A stretch of 25,645 bases of DNA from the IMG/VR virus record IMGVR_UViG_3300038451_000115, positions 1 through 25,645 of that record; one strand, 5' to 3'. Positions within the stretch are counted from its first letter, which is position 1; each line of letters begins with the position of its first letter. The notes below the pieces were generated by a model. The model was not told where the DNA came from, ran no database searches, and was given only the letters and a program-made list of their open reading frames with translations. Positions 15,003-22,247 of the stretch are shown here, in pieces. This DNA is from a virus. The translations under genes and the position numbers were made by a program.

Positions 15003-15182
15003 TTAACCCGAAGGCTTTTTCTCCCGCAGCCGATCCTTAATGACAACGCTTTCTTCCTTGGTGAGTCGAAAGATCCTCCCATTCTCAATATAGAGCGCGA
15101 CCTTGCCAAACCACTTTGGGTCACGCAACAGAAGCAATTCTTGAACGACAAGTTCGAGGTCAGGTGGGAGAGGGTTTGTCAT
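15003..15182 (-). CDS. Small hypothetical protein, DUF2292-like pattern
   Basis: A 59-residue protein at the end of the cassette block. It contains DPKWFGKVALYIENGRIFRL, a pattern ('G-v-i-i-NGRi-r-') that recalls the small DUF2292 proteins, followed by TKEESVVIKDRLREKKPSG. I chose the Met at 15182, which overlaps the upstream gene by 23 nt; an ATG at 15308 would prepend 42 residues including a hydrophobic stretch (FISFAAVTSLFLVLSSY) that lies in a frame covering the upstream gene. If that longer form were real it would be membrane-anchored. No clear Shine-Dalgarno is visible for either start. Function unknown. Confidence 0.55.
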   Translation of the reverse strand: MTNPLPPDLELVVQELLLLRDPKWFGKVALYIENGRIFRLTKEESVVIKDRLREKKPSG

Positions 15183-15645
15183 GTGAATTTCGGCTGATGT
15201 CATCAACCGGTAGGAGGAAAGGACGAGGAACAAGGATGTAACGGCGGCAAAGGAGATGAACAAGCACTTGGTGAAGCGGAGTGACCATATTCCCTTCCTT
15301 CCACTCATGCGCCAAGTTGTCAGCTTGTTCGAGCAGGTGAGCTTCGTCGGGCAGTCGGTCGAGTACGCCGAGGAGGCCCTGCAAGCTGCATTCCAACTCG
15401 ACGGCTTGGTGCAGAGCTTGCTGCGTCAGGGCGCTCAGCGCGTCCATCCCAGTCTTGCCAGACGCGGGGGCCAAAGGATCAGGGTCAACCGGCAGGGCCA
15501 GGGTCGGGGCGGCAGCCTGCAGAGCCTTCTTCACGTCCTCCCAATCCGCTCCGGGAAAACGGCGCAGCAAATCTTCTGCTTTGTATTTTCGCAAGACCAT
15601 CGCCACAGCGACACGAGCTTCGGATTCTGTCAGGTTACGGCTCAT
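15160..15645 (-). CDS. Hypothetical helical protein
   Basis: A 161-residue protein of unknown function. The N-terminus (SRNLTESEARVAVAMVLRKY, then RRFPGADWEDVKKALQAAAP) is helical; the central segment has a Gln/Leu-rich helix (DALSALTQQALHQAVELECS, LLGVLDRLPDEAHLLEQADN); the C-terminus is hydrophobic and basic (VHLLCRRYILVPRPFLLPVD). The start overlaps the upstream stop as ATGA, so it is probably translated by coupling. Long antisense open frames across this region have no ribosome binding site and no recognisable domain. I do not recognise a family. Confidence 0.62.
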   Translation of the reverse strand: MSRNLTESEARVAVAMVLRKYKAEDLLRRFPGADWEDVKKALQAAAPTLALPVDPDPLAPASGKTGMDALSALTQQALHQAVELECSLQGLLGVLDRLPDEAHLLEQADNLAHEWKEGNMVTPLHQVLVHLLCRRYILVPRPFLLPVDDISRNSHDKPSPT

Positions 15646-15824
15646 GGAAAACTCTCCAGTTCATATTTATCAGCAAACTCAGCAATGCTCTCCCGCTGAC
15701 GAAGCGTGAACTCCTCGCGCTGCAGGTTGCTGGTGACAAACTCCCGTTCAAAATCATTGAGCTCCTTAAAGTCATCCATCTCCTGCATGACCGCCCGACA
15801 TTGCTCGTGATTGGGGAGAATCAT
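15642..15824 (-). CDS. Small acidic helical phage protein
   Basis: A 60-residue acidic protein. Its core, FKELNDFEREFVTSNLQREE then FTLRQRESIAEFADKY, matches a pattern common in small phage proteins: a W/F-E-x-x-F-v helix followed by 'LS-x-x-Q-x-x-x-i-x-x-i-x-x-KY'. Function of that group is not established. It starts 3 nt after the GT32-methyltransferase stop without a Shine-Dalgarno and its stop overlaps the next start as ATGA, so it is translated as part of the coupled series. Confidence 0.65.
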   Translation of the reverse strand: MILPNHEQCRAVMQEMDDFKELNDFEREFVTSNLQREEFTLRQRESIAEFADKYELESFP

Positions 15825-15827
15825 TGG

Positions 15828-16922
15828 TCAGAGAAGAGTTGGTAGTTCATATGGTTTATAGGCCTCCACGCGCAGAGTTTCCTGATCATCTCGTTCCCGC
15901 CCGATCACCTTCCAATGACCATCACATTCCGCCCGACCTTCCTGATGGATTCGTTCAAACCCGGCGGTGACCAGCATTTGAGAGAGGATCTCATAGTGGT
16001 ACACCATCAAATGTCCATACTTGGTGATGATGTCCTCGCGCCAAGCTCGAGGTAACCGTTCCAGTTCCGGCACGCAGATCCGCAGGACTCCTCCCGGTGC
16101 CAGCACTCGGTGACACTCCTTAAGCAGTCGGTATCCATCCGGGGCGGTCAAGTGCTCGAGGAGATGCTCGAAGAAGACTCGCTCGGCGCAGGCATCAGAA
16201 AAGGGCAAAGGATGAGTAACATCCAGCACCTTAATCTCAGGATGGTTGACCCGTAAGTGGGGATCAAGATCAAAGTTCTCCCAGGGAGGAGGCAAGACGT
16301 TGATTGAGCAACCGAAGTGGAATTGACGTTTCATAGGTAAGGCTTTGCGATAGGTTGATCCCCAGCTCTTCTCCCATCGATGGACCACGATCGACTGAGG
16401 GTGGGGGAGACATTGCGCGGGAGGAGTATCCCATGAATAAGGATAGCAGAGGTGAGAGGCAATGACCGTCAGCCTTTCCCTTGGGGCTTTGGTCATCAGG
16501 AAGACGGCCTGTGGAGGGACTAGGGGAATGGGTAGATGTTCAAACTGCCACTTCACCCAAGGATGCCCAGCCTCTGCTCCAAAGAAGGCATTGCAGAGCA
16601 GCCCGTCTGCCTGCGGCGCAGCAAAGGCCGAGTACTGGACCAACCCATCCAAACTGTGCAGGCACTCAACATCCACGTCGAGATAGATGCCACCAAAGGT
16701 CTGAATGGCCCAAAGTCGCACAAAGTCGGCCGACGCAGCTATCCCTTGGCATCGACTCCGGACCAGTGCCCAGTTCAACCCGAGGTTCTCCATGGTGGTC
16801 TCAGTCCAGAGAAGGTAACGCCAGTCGGGATTCTTTTCCCGGACCGACTCCATCATCTTCTGGAGCCCTTGGTTTGGGGGGTTAGGTCCCAACCATACCT
16901 GATGGAGGATCTTCGGGATCAT
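15828..16922 (-). CDS. GT32-type glycosyltransferase fused to SAM methyltransferase
   Basis: A 364-residue fusion. Residues 1-~195 are a GT32/Och1-like glycosyltransferase: start PKILHQVWLGPNPPNQ, WRYLLWTETTM, ASADFVRLWAIQTFGGIYLD with DVD at 82-84 as the metal-binding motif, and a closing VVHRWEKSWGS. Residues ~200-350 are a class I methyltransferase: motif I FHFGCSINVLPPPWENFDLD (GCS where GCG is usual), LDVTHPLPFSDACAERVFFE, EHLLEHLTAPDGYRLLKECH, RVLAPGGVLRICVPEL, and a late YEILSQMLVTAGFERI. Such domains often act in polysaccharide synthesis. The start overlaps the preceding methyltransferase stop as ATGA. Donor and acceptor sugars cannot be told. It would act in the cytosol. Confidence 0.85.
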   Translation of the reverse strand: MIPKILHQVWLGPNPPNQGLQKMMESVREKNPDWRYLLWTETTMENLGLNWALVRSRCQGIAASADFVRLWAIQTFGGIYLDVDVECLHSLDGLVQYSAFAAPQADGLLCNAFFGAEAGHPWVKWQFEHLPIPLVPPQAVFLMTKAPRERLTVIASHLCYPYSWDTPPAQCLPHPQSIVVHRWEKSWGSTYRKALPMKRQFHFGCSINVLPPPWENFDLDPHLRVNHPEIKVLDVTHPLPFSDACAERVFFEHLLEHLTAPDGYRLLKECHRVLAPGGVLRICVPELERLPRAWREDIITKYGHLMVYHYEILSQMLVTAGFERIHQEGRAECDGHWKVIGRERDDQETLRVEAYKPYELPTLL

Positions 16923-17479
16923 TTCTTCCTTAAGCAGTAGGAGGGCCAGTCAAGCTCAGAGGTCAGGTATTGGATCTCCCAACCTTCCTCAGCACAGAAT
17001 TGATTGACCGCTTTGACCACCCCAAACTCTAGGGTCCTGGCCCATTGGGTGGTTTCGATGTAATCATGCCCCATAATGAAACCCCCCGGTTTCAGTCGCT
17101 TCGACCACAACCTCAGGTCTTGGATGACCTCGGGGTAGATGTGGAACGCATCGAGGTAAAACCAATCGAGCATGAACATGGTCTGGACAGCGATATCAGC
17201 CGAGAAGCCCCGATGGATGATTACTCGACCACGGGCAATGTCTTGAGCCAACTTGCGCTGGGTCTCCCGAAGGTTCTCCTCGTGGTTGCTGTTGTTCATG
17301 CACGCATCCCGCTCATATTCCTTGTATTTGATCCAAGGATCGATCAGATGCAGCGCGGCCAAGGGACACTGCGCCATGATCACAGCGAAGTCTCCTCGGA
17401 AGACTCCGATCTCGGCCCCAATGGAGCCGGGGAGAATGACCTTACGAACGAGGTCTTGTCTGGTTGGTAATTTTTCCAT
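16919..17479 (-). CDS. SAM-dependent methyltransferase (Methyltransf_24-like)
   Basis: A 186-residue class I methyltransferase. Motif I is IGAEIGVFRGDFAVIMAQ (residues ~20-37), then LHLIDPW, a DIARGRVIIHRGFSADIA segment, and the family-typical YLDAFHIYPEVIQDLRLWSK with LKPGGFIMGHDY. Usual members have D-G-x-H-s-Y at the YLDAFHIY position, so the loop is somewhat divergent. The group includes sugar O-methyltransferases and hydroxylase-like enzymes. Met at 17479 overlaps the epimerase end by 38 nt; a Met at 17530 would overlap by 89 nt and adds an unlikely leader. GGAAGG lies about 14 nt upstream, a long spacing. With the neighbours it probably methylates a sugar or glycan. Confidence 0.8.
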   Translation of the reverse strand: MEKLPTRQDLVRKVILPGSIGAEIGVFRGDFAVIMAQCPLAALHLIDPWIKYKEYERDACMNNSNHEENLRETQRKLAQDIARGRVIIHRGFSADIAVQTMFMLDWFYLDAFHIYPEVIQDLRLWSKRLKPGGFIMGHDYIETTQWARTLEFGVVKAVNQFCAEEGWEIQYLTSELDWPSYCLRKK

Positions 17480-18437
17480 AAAGATCGCGCATTCCTTCCC
17501 GCACCGCTGCGCTCGAGCCTCGATGGGCACACCAGCCCAAGGAGGCTAACCGCTGGCAGTCGAGCCGAACGATGGGTACATCACCCTGCCATCCTCGAGT
17601 TCCTCCCGAGTACTCAAACCTCACTTCTTCTGGGTTGAGTCCCACCTCCTCACAAGCGATGCGAGCAATTTGATAGACGGTAATGGCATCACAGGACGCA
17701 ATGTTCCACACCCGATAGGAAGGGAATTGAATCTTCTCAATTCGGAACAGCGCATCAATGACATCGTCCACGTAAATGTAGCTCTTTGATTGCTGCCCGT
17801 CGCCGAGGATCCGGAGGAAGGATGGATGACGGAGTAGCTGATTGATAAAGTCACAGCTGACCCCGTGGGTTTGGTTGGGTCCAACAATGTTAGCCGGACG
17901 CAGCACCCTTGCCCGAAGGCCGAACATGTGGCAATGGGCTGCAATCATTGCCTCGCAAGCGAGCTTGCTGGCTGCATACGTGGAGATCGGAATGCACGGA
18001 CCATGATCCTCCGAGAAAGGGAGGAGACCAGTCGGGGCCTCCCCATAGACCCCGCTGCCCGAGAGGTAGAGCAGGTTTCCGATCTCGCAGATGCGCATCA
18101 ACTCGAGGACGTGCTGGCAAAGCACGGTTCCTTGGCGAAAGTCGATCCCAGGATCTGTCACCGCTTTTGAAATATCGGGATTGGCCACGAGATGAACAAC
18201 GGTATCAAACATGCCCTCCTCTGGGACTGGGACCTGATGAAACCAGTGTGGGTCAGCCAAATCCCCTTCGATGACGTTGAGAAGCGGATGATTAATAAAT
18301 GGCTGAAGATGTTCCCACCTCCCAGAGCTAAAGTTGTCGAAGACGGTGACCCGCTCCATCTCCTCAAGGGCAAGCAAGTGTCGGACCACATTGCTGCCAA
18401 CCATGCCAGCTCCACCAGTAACGAGTATCCTCTTCAT
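17442..18437 (-). CDS. NAD-dependent sugar epimerase/dehydratase (extended SDR)
   Basis: A 331-residue extended short-chain dehydrogenase. The Rossmann loop is ILVTGGAGMVGSNVVRHLL (Gly motif 8-14), then VFDNFSSGRWEHL, VIEGDLADP, VVHLVANPDISKAV, the active-site serine region YLSGSGVYGE and the catalytic ISTYAASK (Tyr154, Lys158). LRPANIVGPNQTHGVSCDFI and SKSYIYVDDVIDALF are further family motifs. This is the layout of UDP- or GDP-sugar 4-epimerases and dehydratases. It would supply a nucleotide sugar for the glycosyltransferases around it. The start overlaps the GT9 stop as ATGA. Exact substrate is not readable from the sequence. Confidence 0.9.
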   Translation of the reverse strand: MKRILVTGGAGMVGSNVVRHLLALEEMERVTVFDNFSSGRWEHLQPFINHPLLNVIEGDLADPHWFHQVPVPEEGMFDTVVHLVANPDISKAVTDPGIDFRQGTVLCQHVLELMRICEIGNLLYLSGSGVYGEAPTGLLPFSEDHGPCIPISTYAASKLACEAMIAAHCHMFGLRARVLRPANIVGPNQTHGVSCDFINQLLRHPSFLRILGDGQQSKSYIYVDDVIDALFRIEKIQFPSYRVWNIASCDAITVYQIARIACEEVGLNPEEVRFEYSGGTRGWQGDVPIVRLDCQRLASLGWCAHRGSSAAVREGMRDLYGKITNQTRPRS

Positions 18438-20143
18438 GCTATAACCCCCCGTTTCTTTGCCTCTTCGAATTCAGCTCGCTTCCATTGCTGCGCATACCAG
18501 ACTTCATCATTCCAGGGAATGGGACGATCCCGATCGACTCCGAATGATAATTCCTTCACCTTGTCCGGAGCCCGCTTGCGCATGAGGGCAAACTTCCGCT
18601 CACCCGTCAACCGGTCCTTGGTCTCCATCCTCCAATCATTGATGTCAGGACCCATTGCTAGGTAATCGCGCACAAACCTCCAGATGGCTGCGTGGCGCAC
18701 TAGAAAGAGAGATTGAGTAGCCGGAACGAACTTGTCCGTGACCAACGGCCGACCAATTACCCAATCCCCTTCGCCTAGGTCGTGGTACATCCGCTCGATG
18801 AAGGGACCAAACGCCAGACAGTCCTGCTCAACGTAAATGAAGTCCAACACGGCGTTATAGGCGATCATGGCCGTAGCAATCATCGGGGGCGTCCATCCGA
18901 CCAGATCAAAGTTCTTGCGCCCCTCCTGCTTGTCCTTGATGTGCCCTAGGTCACCCGGGCAGACAATCGTATCCACCGGCCGTCGATAAAAAGGAGCTGC
19001 TCCCCCGGCGGTCAATACCACCACCTTCTCTGGCAGTGGATTGGCATAGCGTACAAGGTTTTCCATCCACACATCAGCAAACTCATTTGCTGGGATGGGG
19101 GTCTTGGCATTCTTAACGTAGCCCGAGCCTATAAGGTAGTGGCGAGCGGGAGTGGTCACGGTGACAGCGGGGTTGGAAGGTTGAGGTTGGGAAGAAAGGA
19201 TAATCGGAGAAGCAGGAGGAGTAGGTAATGCCTCAGGTGGCTTGCGAATGCTCGCTTCCGAAGTGACCAACAGACCCTTCACGGCCTGCTGAACTGAGGC
19301 GACTGAAATGGTATCCATCGGATTGCGGGGAGGATTTCCCAGATCAATCTGGTTCATACTGTTGAGGCGGTGGCGGATCCCAGTGAAGGGGTGATTAGGA
19401 TCACTCTTTATCGCCACCGTGTCGGGCGCATCACAAAGGATCAACTCGGGACTGGTCACTCCAAATAGCACCACCCGAGGAGTGAAGACAGCCCCGGCGA
19501 CATGGGAGGGGAAGCTATCAATCCCCACAAAGAGACGAGCAGCTGAAATGACCGCGGCCAGCTGCAGGAAGTTGGTTCGATTGCGCAGGTCAAGCACTCC
19601 AGTCAGCTTGTAAGGCGGAGGGCTGCCTGGCTCATAAGCCCCTACCACGACCACCGGCAGCAAGGCCTCCAGCACCAACCACTCAATCAGATCACGCCAA
19701 CGAGCTTCGGCCCAGGCTCGCCCTGGCCATAGTCCTGGACCTGGGGCCACAACCACATACTTCCTACTTAGGTGGGGTGGGATTTGCTCTCGAACCCAAT
19801 GGTGGTCCACTTCGGCCGGATAGATCTCGATGGTGTGAGGACAAGTCCCAGGGGCAAACCCTGCGCTCTTGGCAAAGCCATCAATTAGATGGCGGTCGGG
19901 AGTCTTTTCATACTGCACCAGGTCGAGATTGATCACGGTCTCAGGTGGACAACCATAACCGATCTCGCCTGGGCTAGCCCGCTTCACCCGGGGATTGTTC
20001 AGGAAAATCTCAGGGAACCGAGTCCGAAAAAAGATCTCAGCGTCAGGATACTTGAGGTTGAGGGCCCGGACTACGGCGCTGCACAGCAGGACATCGCCGC
20101 GCATGAGATGGCGAACCAAGACATAGGAGTTGGGATGGGACAT
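18434..20143 (-). CDS. Bi-domain glycosyltransferase: GT9 (heptosyltransferase-like) plus GT-A-like
   Basis: A 569-residue protein with two sugar-transfer modules. Residues 1-~290 resemble GT9 ADP-heptose:LPS heptosyltransferases: YVLVRHLMRGDVLLCSAVVR, ALNLKYPDAEIFFRTRFPEI, VVVAPGPGLWPGRAW, LRNRTNFLQLAAVISAARLF and VGIDSFPSHVAGAV (~206-219). A Pro/Ser-rich linker follows (~300-333). Residues ~334-569 look like a small GT-A domain: VVVLTAGGAAPFYRR, LDFIYVEQDCLAFGPFIERM (ExD-type metal motif ~439-441) and IPWNDEVWYAQQW. ATG 20143 lacks a Shine-Dalgarno and lies inside the preceding small ORF. LPS-type sugars are likely substrates; the second domain is an inference. Confidence 0.82.
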   Translation of the reverse strand: MSHPNSYVLVRHLMRGDVLLCSAVVRALNLKYPDAEIFFRTRFPEIFLNNPRVKRASPGEIGYGCPPETVINLDLVQYEKTPDRHLIDGFAKSAGFAPGTCPHTIEIYPAEVDHHWVREQIPPHLSRKYVVVAPGPGLWPGRAWAEARWRDLIEWLVLEALLPVVVVGAYEPGSPPPYKLTGVLDLRNRTNFLQLAAVISAARLFVGIDSFPSHVAGAVFTPRVVLFGVTSPELILCDAPDTVAIKSDPNHPFTGIRHRLNSMNQIDLGNPPRNPMDTISVASVQQAVKGLLVTSEASIRKPPEALPTPPASPIILSSQPQPSNPAVTVTTPARHYLIGSGYVKNAKTPIPANEFADVWMENLVRYANPLPEKVVVLTAGGAAPFYRRPVDTIVCPGDLGHIKDKQEGRKNFDLVGWTPPMIATAMIAYNAVLDFIYVEQDCLAFGPFIERMYHDLGEGDWVIGRPLVTDKFVPATQSLFLVRHAAIWRFVRDYLAMGPDINDWRMETKDRLTGERKFALMRKRAPDKVKELSFGVDRDRPIPWNDEVWYAQQWKRAEFEEAKKRGVIA

Positions 20144-20351
20144 AGGAGTTAGGGTGTGTGGAAAGGGGGTTCAACGTAACCGCACCGTTTGAAACGCTAG
20201 ATGTAGGGGCAAAGAGCACGTTTCCGCCCACGATAGCGGCGATTCCTGCCCCTACAGCGGGGGTCCAGCATAGCTGACACCCCTGCGCAGCGTCAGGGCC
20301 AGGATTTGAAGCTGTGGGCTTCGTTAAAACGATGTAAAAGAACGTGTTCAT
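20043..20351 (-). CDS. Small ORF of unknown function overlapping the GT9 gene
   Basis: A 102-residue ORF starting with an ATGA overlap at the end of the Mu F-like gene. Residues ~1-64 look like a real small protein: MNTFFYIVLTKPTASNPGP, QGCQLCWTPAVGAGIAAIVG, FAPTSSVSNGAVTLNPLS. The last ~38 residues run in a different frame across the start of the GT9 gene and become Arg/Pro-rich, so they may be an accidental extension. A 19-bp tandem repeat at 20120-20157 marks the point where the frames meet: in a single-copy state this ORF would continue in frame into the GT9 protein. Function unknown. Confidence 0.5.
   Translation of the reverse strand: MNTFFYIVLTKPTASNPGPDAAQGCQLCWTPAVGAGIAAIVGGNVLFAPTSSVSNGAVTLNPLSTHPNSYVPSQLLCLGSPSHARRCPAVQRRSPGPQPQVS
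20120..20157. repeat. 19-bp imperfect tandem repeat at the GT9 start
   Basis: GACATAGGAGTTGGGATGG (20120-20138) and GACATAGGAGTTAGGGTGT (20139-20157) match at 16 of 19 positions. On the coding strand both copies read HPNSYV, the first in the frame of the small ORF and the second in the GT9 frame just after its ATG. The 19-nt period shifts the frame by one. Confidence 0.85.
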
Positions 20352-21301
20352 CCCCCTTCTCCTTCGGCCACCAACTCTTCCTCCGCTGCTTGCTCCTCCT
20401 CACTCACCTGCTCCTCTTCCTTTGGCGCCACGCGCTCTTGCTGCTCCTGTATTGGCATTGGGATCCAAGCGCAGCGGCAGTTGGGATGGAGTGGGATCAT
20501 CCCGCGCGCTTCATCGATGGTGTAAGGACTCTCATCAGCCGCATCTTGGCAGTCGTCACAGACCGCGTCGTCATCAGCCGTGCTCCACTCCGCCTCCATG
20601 CCCAACTCTTCCATCCCCATTGCCTGGAACGCATCCAGCTGCCCCTCCGCGTGAGCGCGAACAATCTCCGTCCGCGCAATCATCAGCGCTCGCGTGCGCG
20701 TCATCCCATCGATCTGGTCCACCATGTCCCGTGCGACTTCAGCTGCCCCTGACCCATCCACCATCCCATCCGCCAGGATCCGATTCAGCTGCGTCTTCTC
20801 ATACGCCGACAGCCCTTTCATCTCCTCAAAGGCCCGGGTGGCCAGGGATTGCACCTGCTCGATCGCGACCGGCGAAGCAAAGGTATCCCGGAGGAACACT
20901 GCTTGAGCTTTGGCGTAGAAGGTAGGATCCGCCCGCAACTCTGGGTGGGCATCAATATAGGCCCGGACAATCCCTTGGCGGTAGGCGCTGGTGATGTAGG
21001 AGGCGGTCAGGGGATTGTCCGGGTCGGTCTGGCCAACGAGACCCAACACCCCTGCGTTCATCTGTTGCTCCAGCCATTGGCTAAAGGCCTGAAGCTTCTT
21101 GGAGTCGGTCAGAAATTGATAAGCGGCATGAGTGACCGGCTTCGGATTCGTCCCTTTGCCCAGCCCGTAGCTGTCCTCTGTCTCAACGTGGCGAATGATC
21201 TGCTTGGCGAGCCATTGGAACCGCCCGATCAGTTCTCGCGCAAAGGCGTTCTGGATGAGCGTCGTTCGGGAGGGATCAATGCGTCTGGCAACGGGAGGCA
21301 T
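20348..21301 (-). CDS. Minor head protein, phage Mu F-like
   Basis: A 317-residue head morphogenesis protein. The C-terminal Mu F-like domain is clear: TRALMIARTEIVRAHAEGQL (~203-222), EAEWSTADDDAVCDDCQDAA with Cys248 and Cys251, YTIDEARGMIPLHPNCRCAW with HPNCRC at 272-277. These Cys/His residues are the conserved ligands of the family. The N-terminal ~150 residues are helical (RFQWLAKQIIRHVETEDSYG). The tail is very acidic (EEEQVSEEEQAAEEELVAEG). It lies downstream of the portal and accessory genes, as usual. ATG 21301 has AAAGGACC upstream. Such proteins are associated with the portal-capsid junction. Confidence 0.9.
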   Translation of the reverse strand: MPPVARRIDPSRTTLIQNAFARELIGRFQWLAKQIIRHVETEDSYGLGKGTNPKPVTHAAYQFLTDSKKLQAFSQWLEQQMNAGVLGLVGQTDPDNPLTASYITSAYRQGIVRAYIDAHPELRADPTFYAKAQAVFLRDTFASPVAIEQVQSLATRAFEEMKGLSAYEKTQLNRILADGMVDGSGAAEVARDMVDQIDGMTRTRALMIARTEIVRAHAEGQLDAFQAMGMEELGMEAEWSTADDDAVCDDCQDAADESPYTIDEARGMIPLHPNCRCAWIPMPIQEQQERVAPKEEEQVSEEEQAAEEELVAEGEGG

Positions 21302-21355
21302 AAAATTGGTCCTTTGGTGTTTTCAGAACCTACTCGGCTCTTACCATCCTCAGGA

Positions 21356-21649
21356 CTAAGCCACCTTGTGGCCGTAGGTCTGGATCGTCTCAGGCTTTAC
21401 TTCACCCTCGATGAACCAGTAACGACCTGGTGCCGTGGTCGAGTCACGATGAGAGCAGGAGGACAAGCGTTCGACTTGTCGTCCATACTGGTCACGCGCG
21501 GCCTCGTCCGCTGATAGGAACAGCACGTTGGTACAGGTGCTGGGCTGGCCCGGTGTTCCCCAATCCGCCGTCACCAGTCCATTGTGAAGAACTCCAACTT
21601 CATCCACCACCTTCACTGCGCTGCCTAGTTTTATGACTTCGCCTTGCAT
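21356..21649 (-). CDS. Small hypothetical phage head-region protein
   Basis: A 97-residue protein whose motif order is familiar from phage head regions: VKVVDEVGVLHNGLVTADWG, TCTNVLFLSADEAARDQYGR, QVERLSSCSHRDSTTAPGRY. Related proteins carry 'GV-H-aLVT-vwG', 'iNLVyVs-D---D-YGRQ-eR-tSv-H' and 'YW' motifs. Function is not known. ATG 21649 has a good ribosome binding site (AAGGAGA about 7 nt before the start). It sits between the 83-residue basic protein and the Mu F-like gene. No catalytic signature is evident. Confidence 0.75.
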   Translation of the reverse strand: MQGEVIKLGSAVKVVDEVGVLHNGLVTADWGTPGQPSTCTNVLFLSADEAARDQYGRQVERLSSCSHRDSTTAPGRYWFIEGEVKPETIQTYGHKVA

Positions 21650-21686
21650 GGTTCTCTCCTTGTTACCCGGGCGGAATTGCCCGGAA

Positions 21687-21938
21687 TCACTCCTTGGCGT
21701 AGCCCGGCTTCTTGGCCGGATTGTGGGACGTGACCTTCCGCTTGGTGAAGGGCTGGCTCTGCCCTTTGGTCGAGGCGATGCGCTTGCGCAGCTTGCCCTG
21801 CCCGACCTTCACTGCGTCAACTTCTGTCTCCGGCAGCAGGGCCTTAGCATCGGCGTTAGCAATAGCGGCACGCTTGGCACGATCATTGTCAATGAGCCGC
21901 TGCCGCTGCTTGAATGATAGGGGCTTGTTCCGATACAT
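21687..21938 (-). CDS. Small basic protein with RNKPLS-x2-QRQ N-terminal motif
   Basis: An 83-residue basic protein. Its N-terminus MYRNKPLSFKQRQRLIDNDR followed by AKRAAIA aligns with the N-terminus of the 161-residue protein (22248-22733), sharing RNKPLS-x2-QRQ-x5-DRA-x-RAA. The rest is Lys/Arg-rich (GQGKLRKRIASTKGQSQPFT, KRKVTSHNPAKKPGY). AAGGAAAG lies before ATG 21938, which I prefer over an ATG at 22046 that would overlap deeply. It overlaps the end of the previous gene by 50 nt. Basic charge is compatible with binding DNA or an acidic partner; function unknown. Confidence 0.68.
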   Translation of the reverse strand: MYRNKPLSFKQRQRLIDNDRAKRAAIANADAKALLPETEVDAVKVGQGKLRKRIASTKGQSQPFTKRKVTSHNPAKKPGYAKE

Positions 21939-22245
21939 GGTCTTTCCTTGCTTGTTCGAGGTGGGCCCGGTATTTGGCCGGGTCATAAACGTCATCAAAA
22001 GGCCAGCCGTTCTCCTTCTCCCATGCCCGCTTAAACTCCAGCTCACCGGCCTCCAGCAAAAACCTGATCAGCTGGTGCCGGTGCTTGAGCGTGCCTAACT
22101 CGGTGATCGCCGGGGCTTCCCGGGCAATGATCGCTCGCAGCTTCTCCGTAGACTGCGCTTGGTATAGGCGCTTGAGCTGGGTGAGCAGCGCCTTAATCCG
22201 ATAGGCCGGATGATCCCGATTAGGAACGGTGATGAAGTGGGGCAC
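21889..22245 (-). CDS. Hypothetical helical protein
   Basis: A 118-residue protein of unknown function. It starts GTG at 22245 (PHFITVPNRDHPAYRIKALL), with AGGAAAG about 8 nt upstream and the previous stop only 2 nt away. Most of it is helical (LLTQLKRLYQAQSTEKLRAI, LKHRHQLIRFLLEAGELEFK) with a WPFDDVYDPAKYRAHLEQAR block near the C-terminus. The end (PIIQAAAAAH) is Ala-rich and overlaps the start of the 83-residue gene by 50 nt in another frame. The overlap and the spacing support translation, but no family is recognised. Confidence 0.62.
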   Translation of the reverse strand: MPHFITVPNRDHPAYRIKALLTQLKRLYQAQSTEKLRAIIAREAPAITELGTLKHRHQLIRFLLEAGELEFKRAWEKENGWPFDDVYDPAKYRAHLEQARKDHVSEQAPIIQAAAAAH

Positions 22246-22247
22246 GG

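Noticed and set aside
15183-15308. Membrane-anchored N-terminus for the small protein ending at 15003
   Set aside because: The hydrophobic segment lies wholly in the overlap with the 161-residue gene and could be frame shadow; kept as an alternative only.
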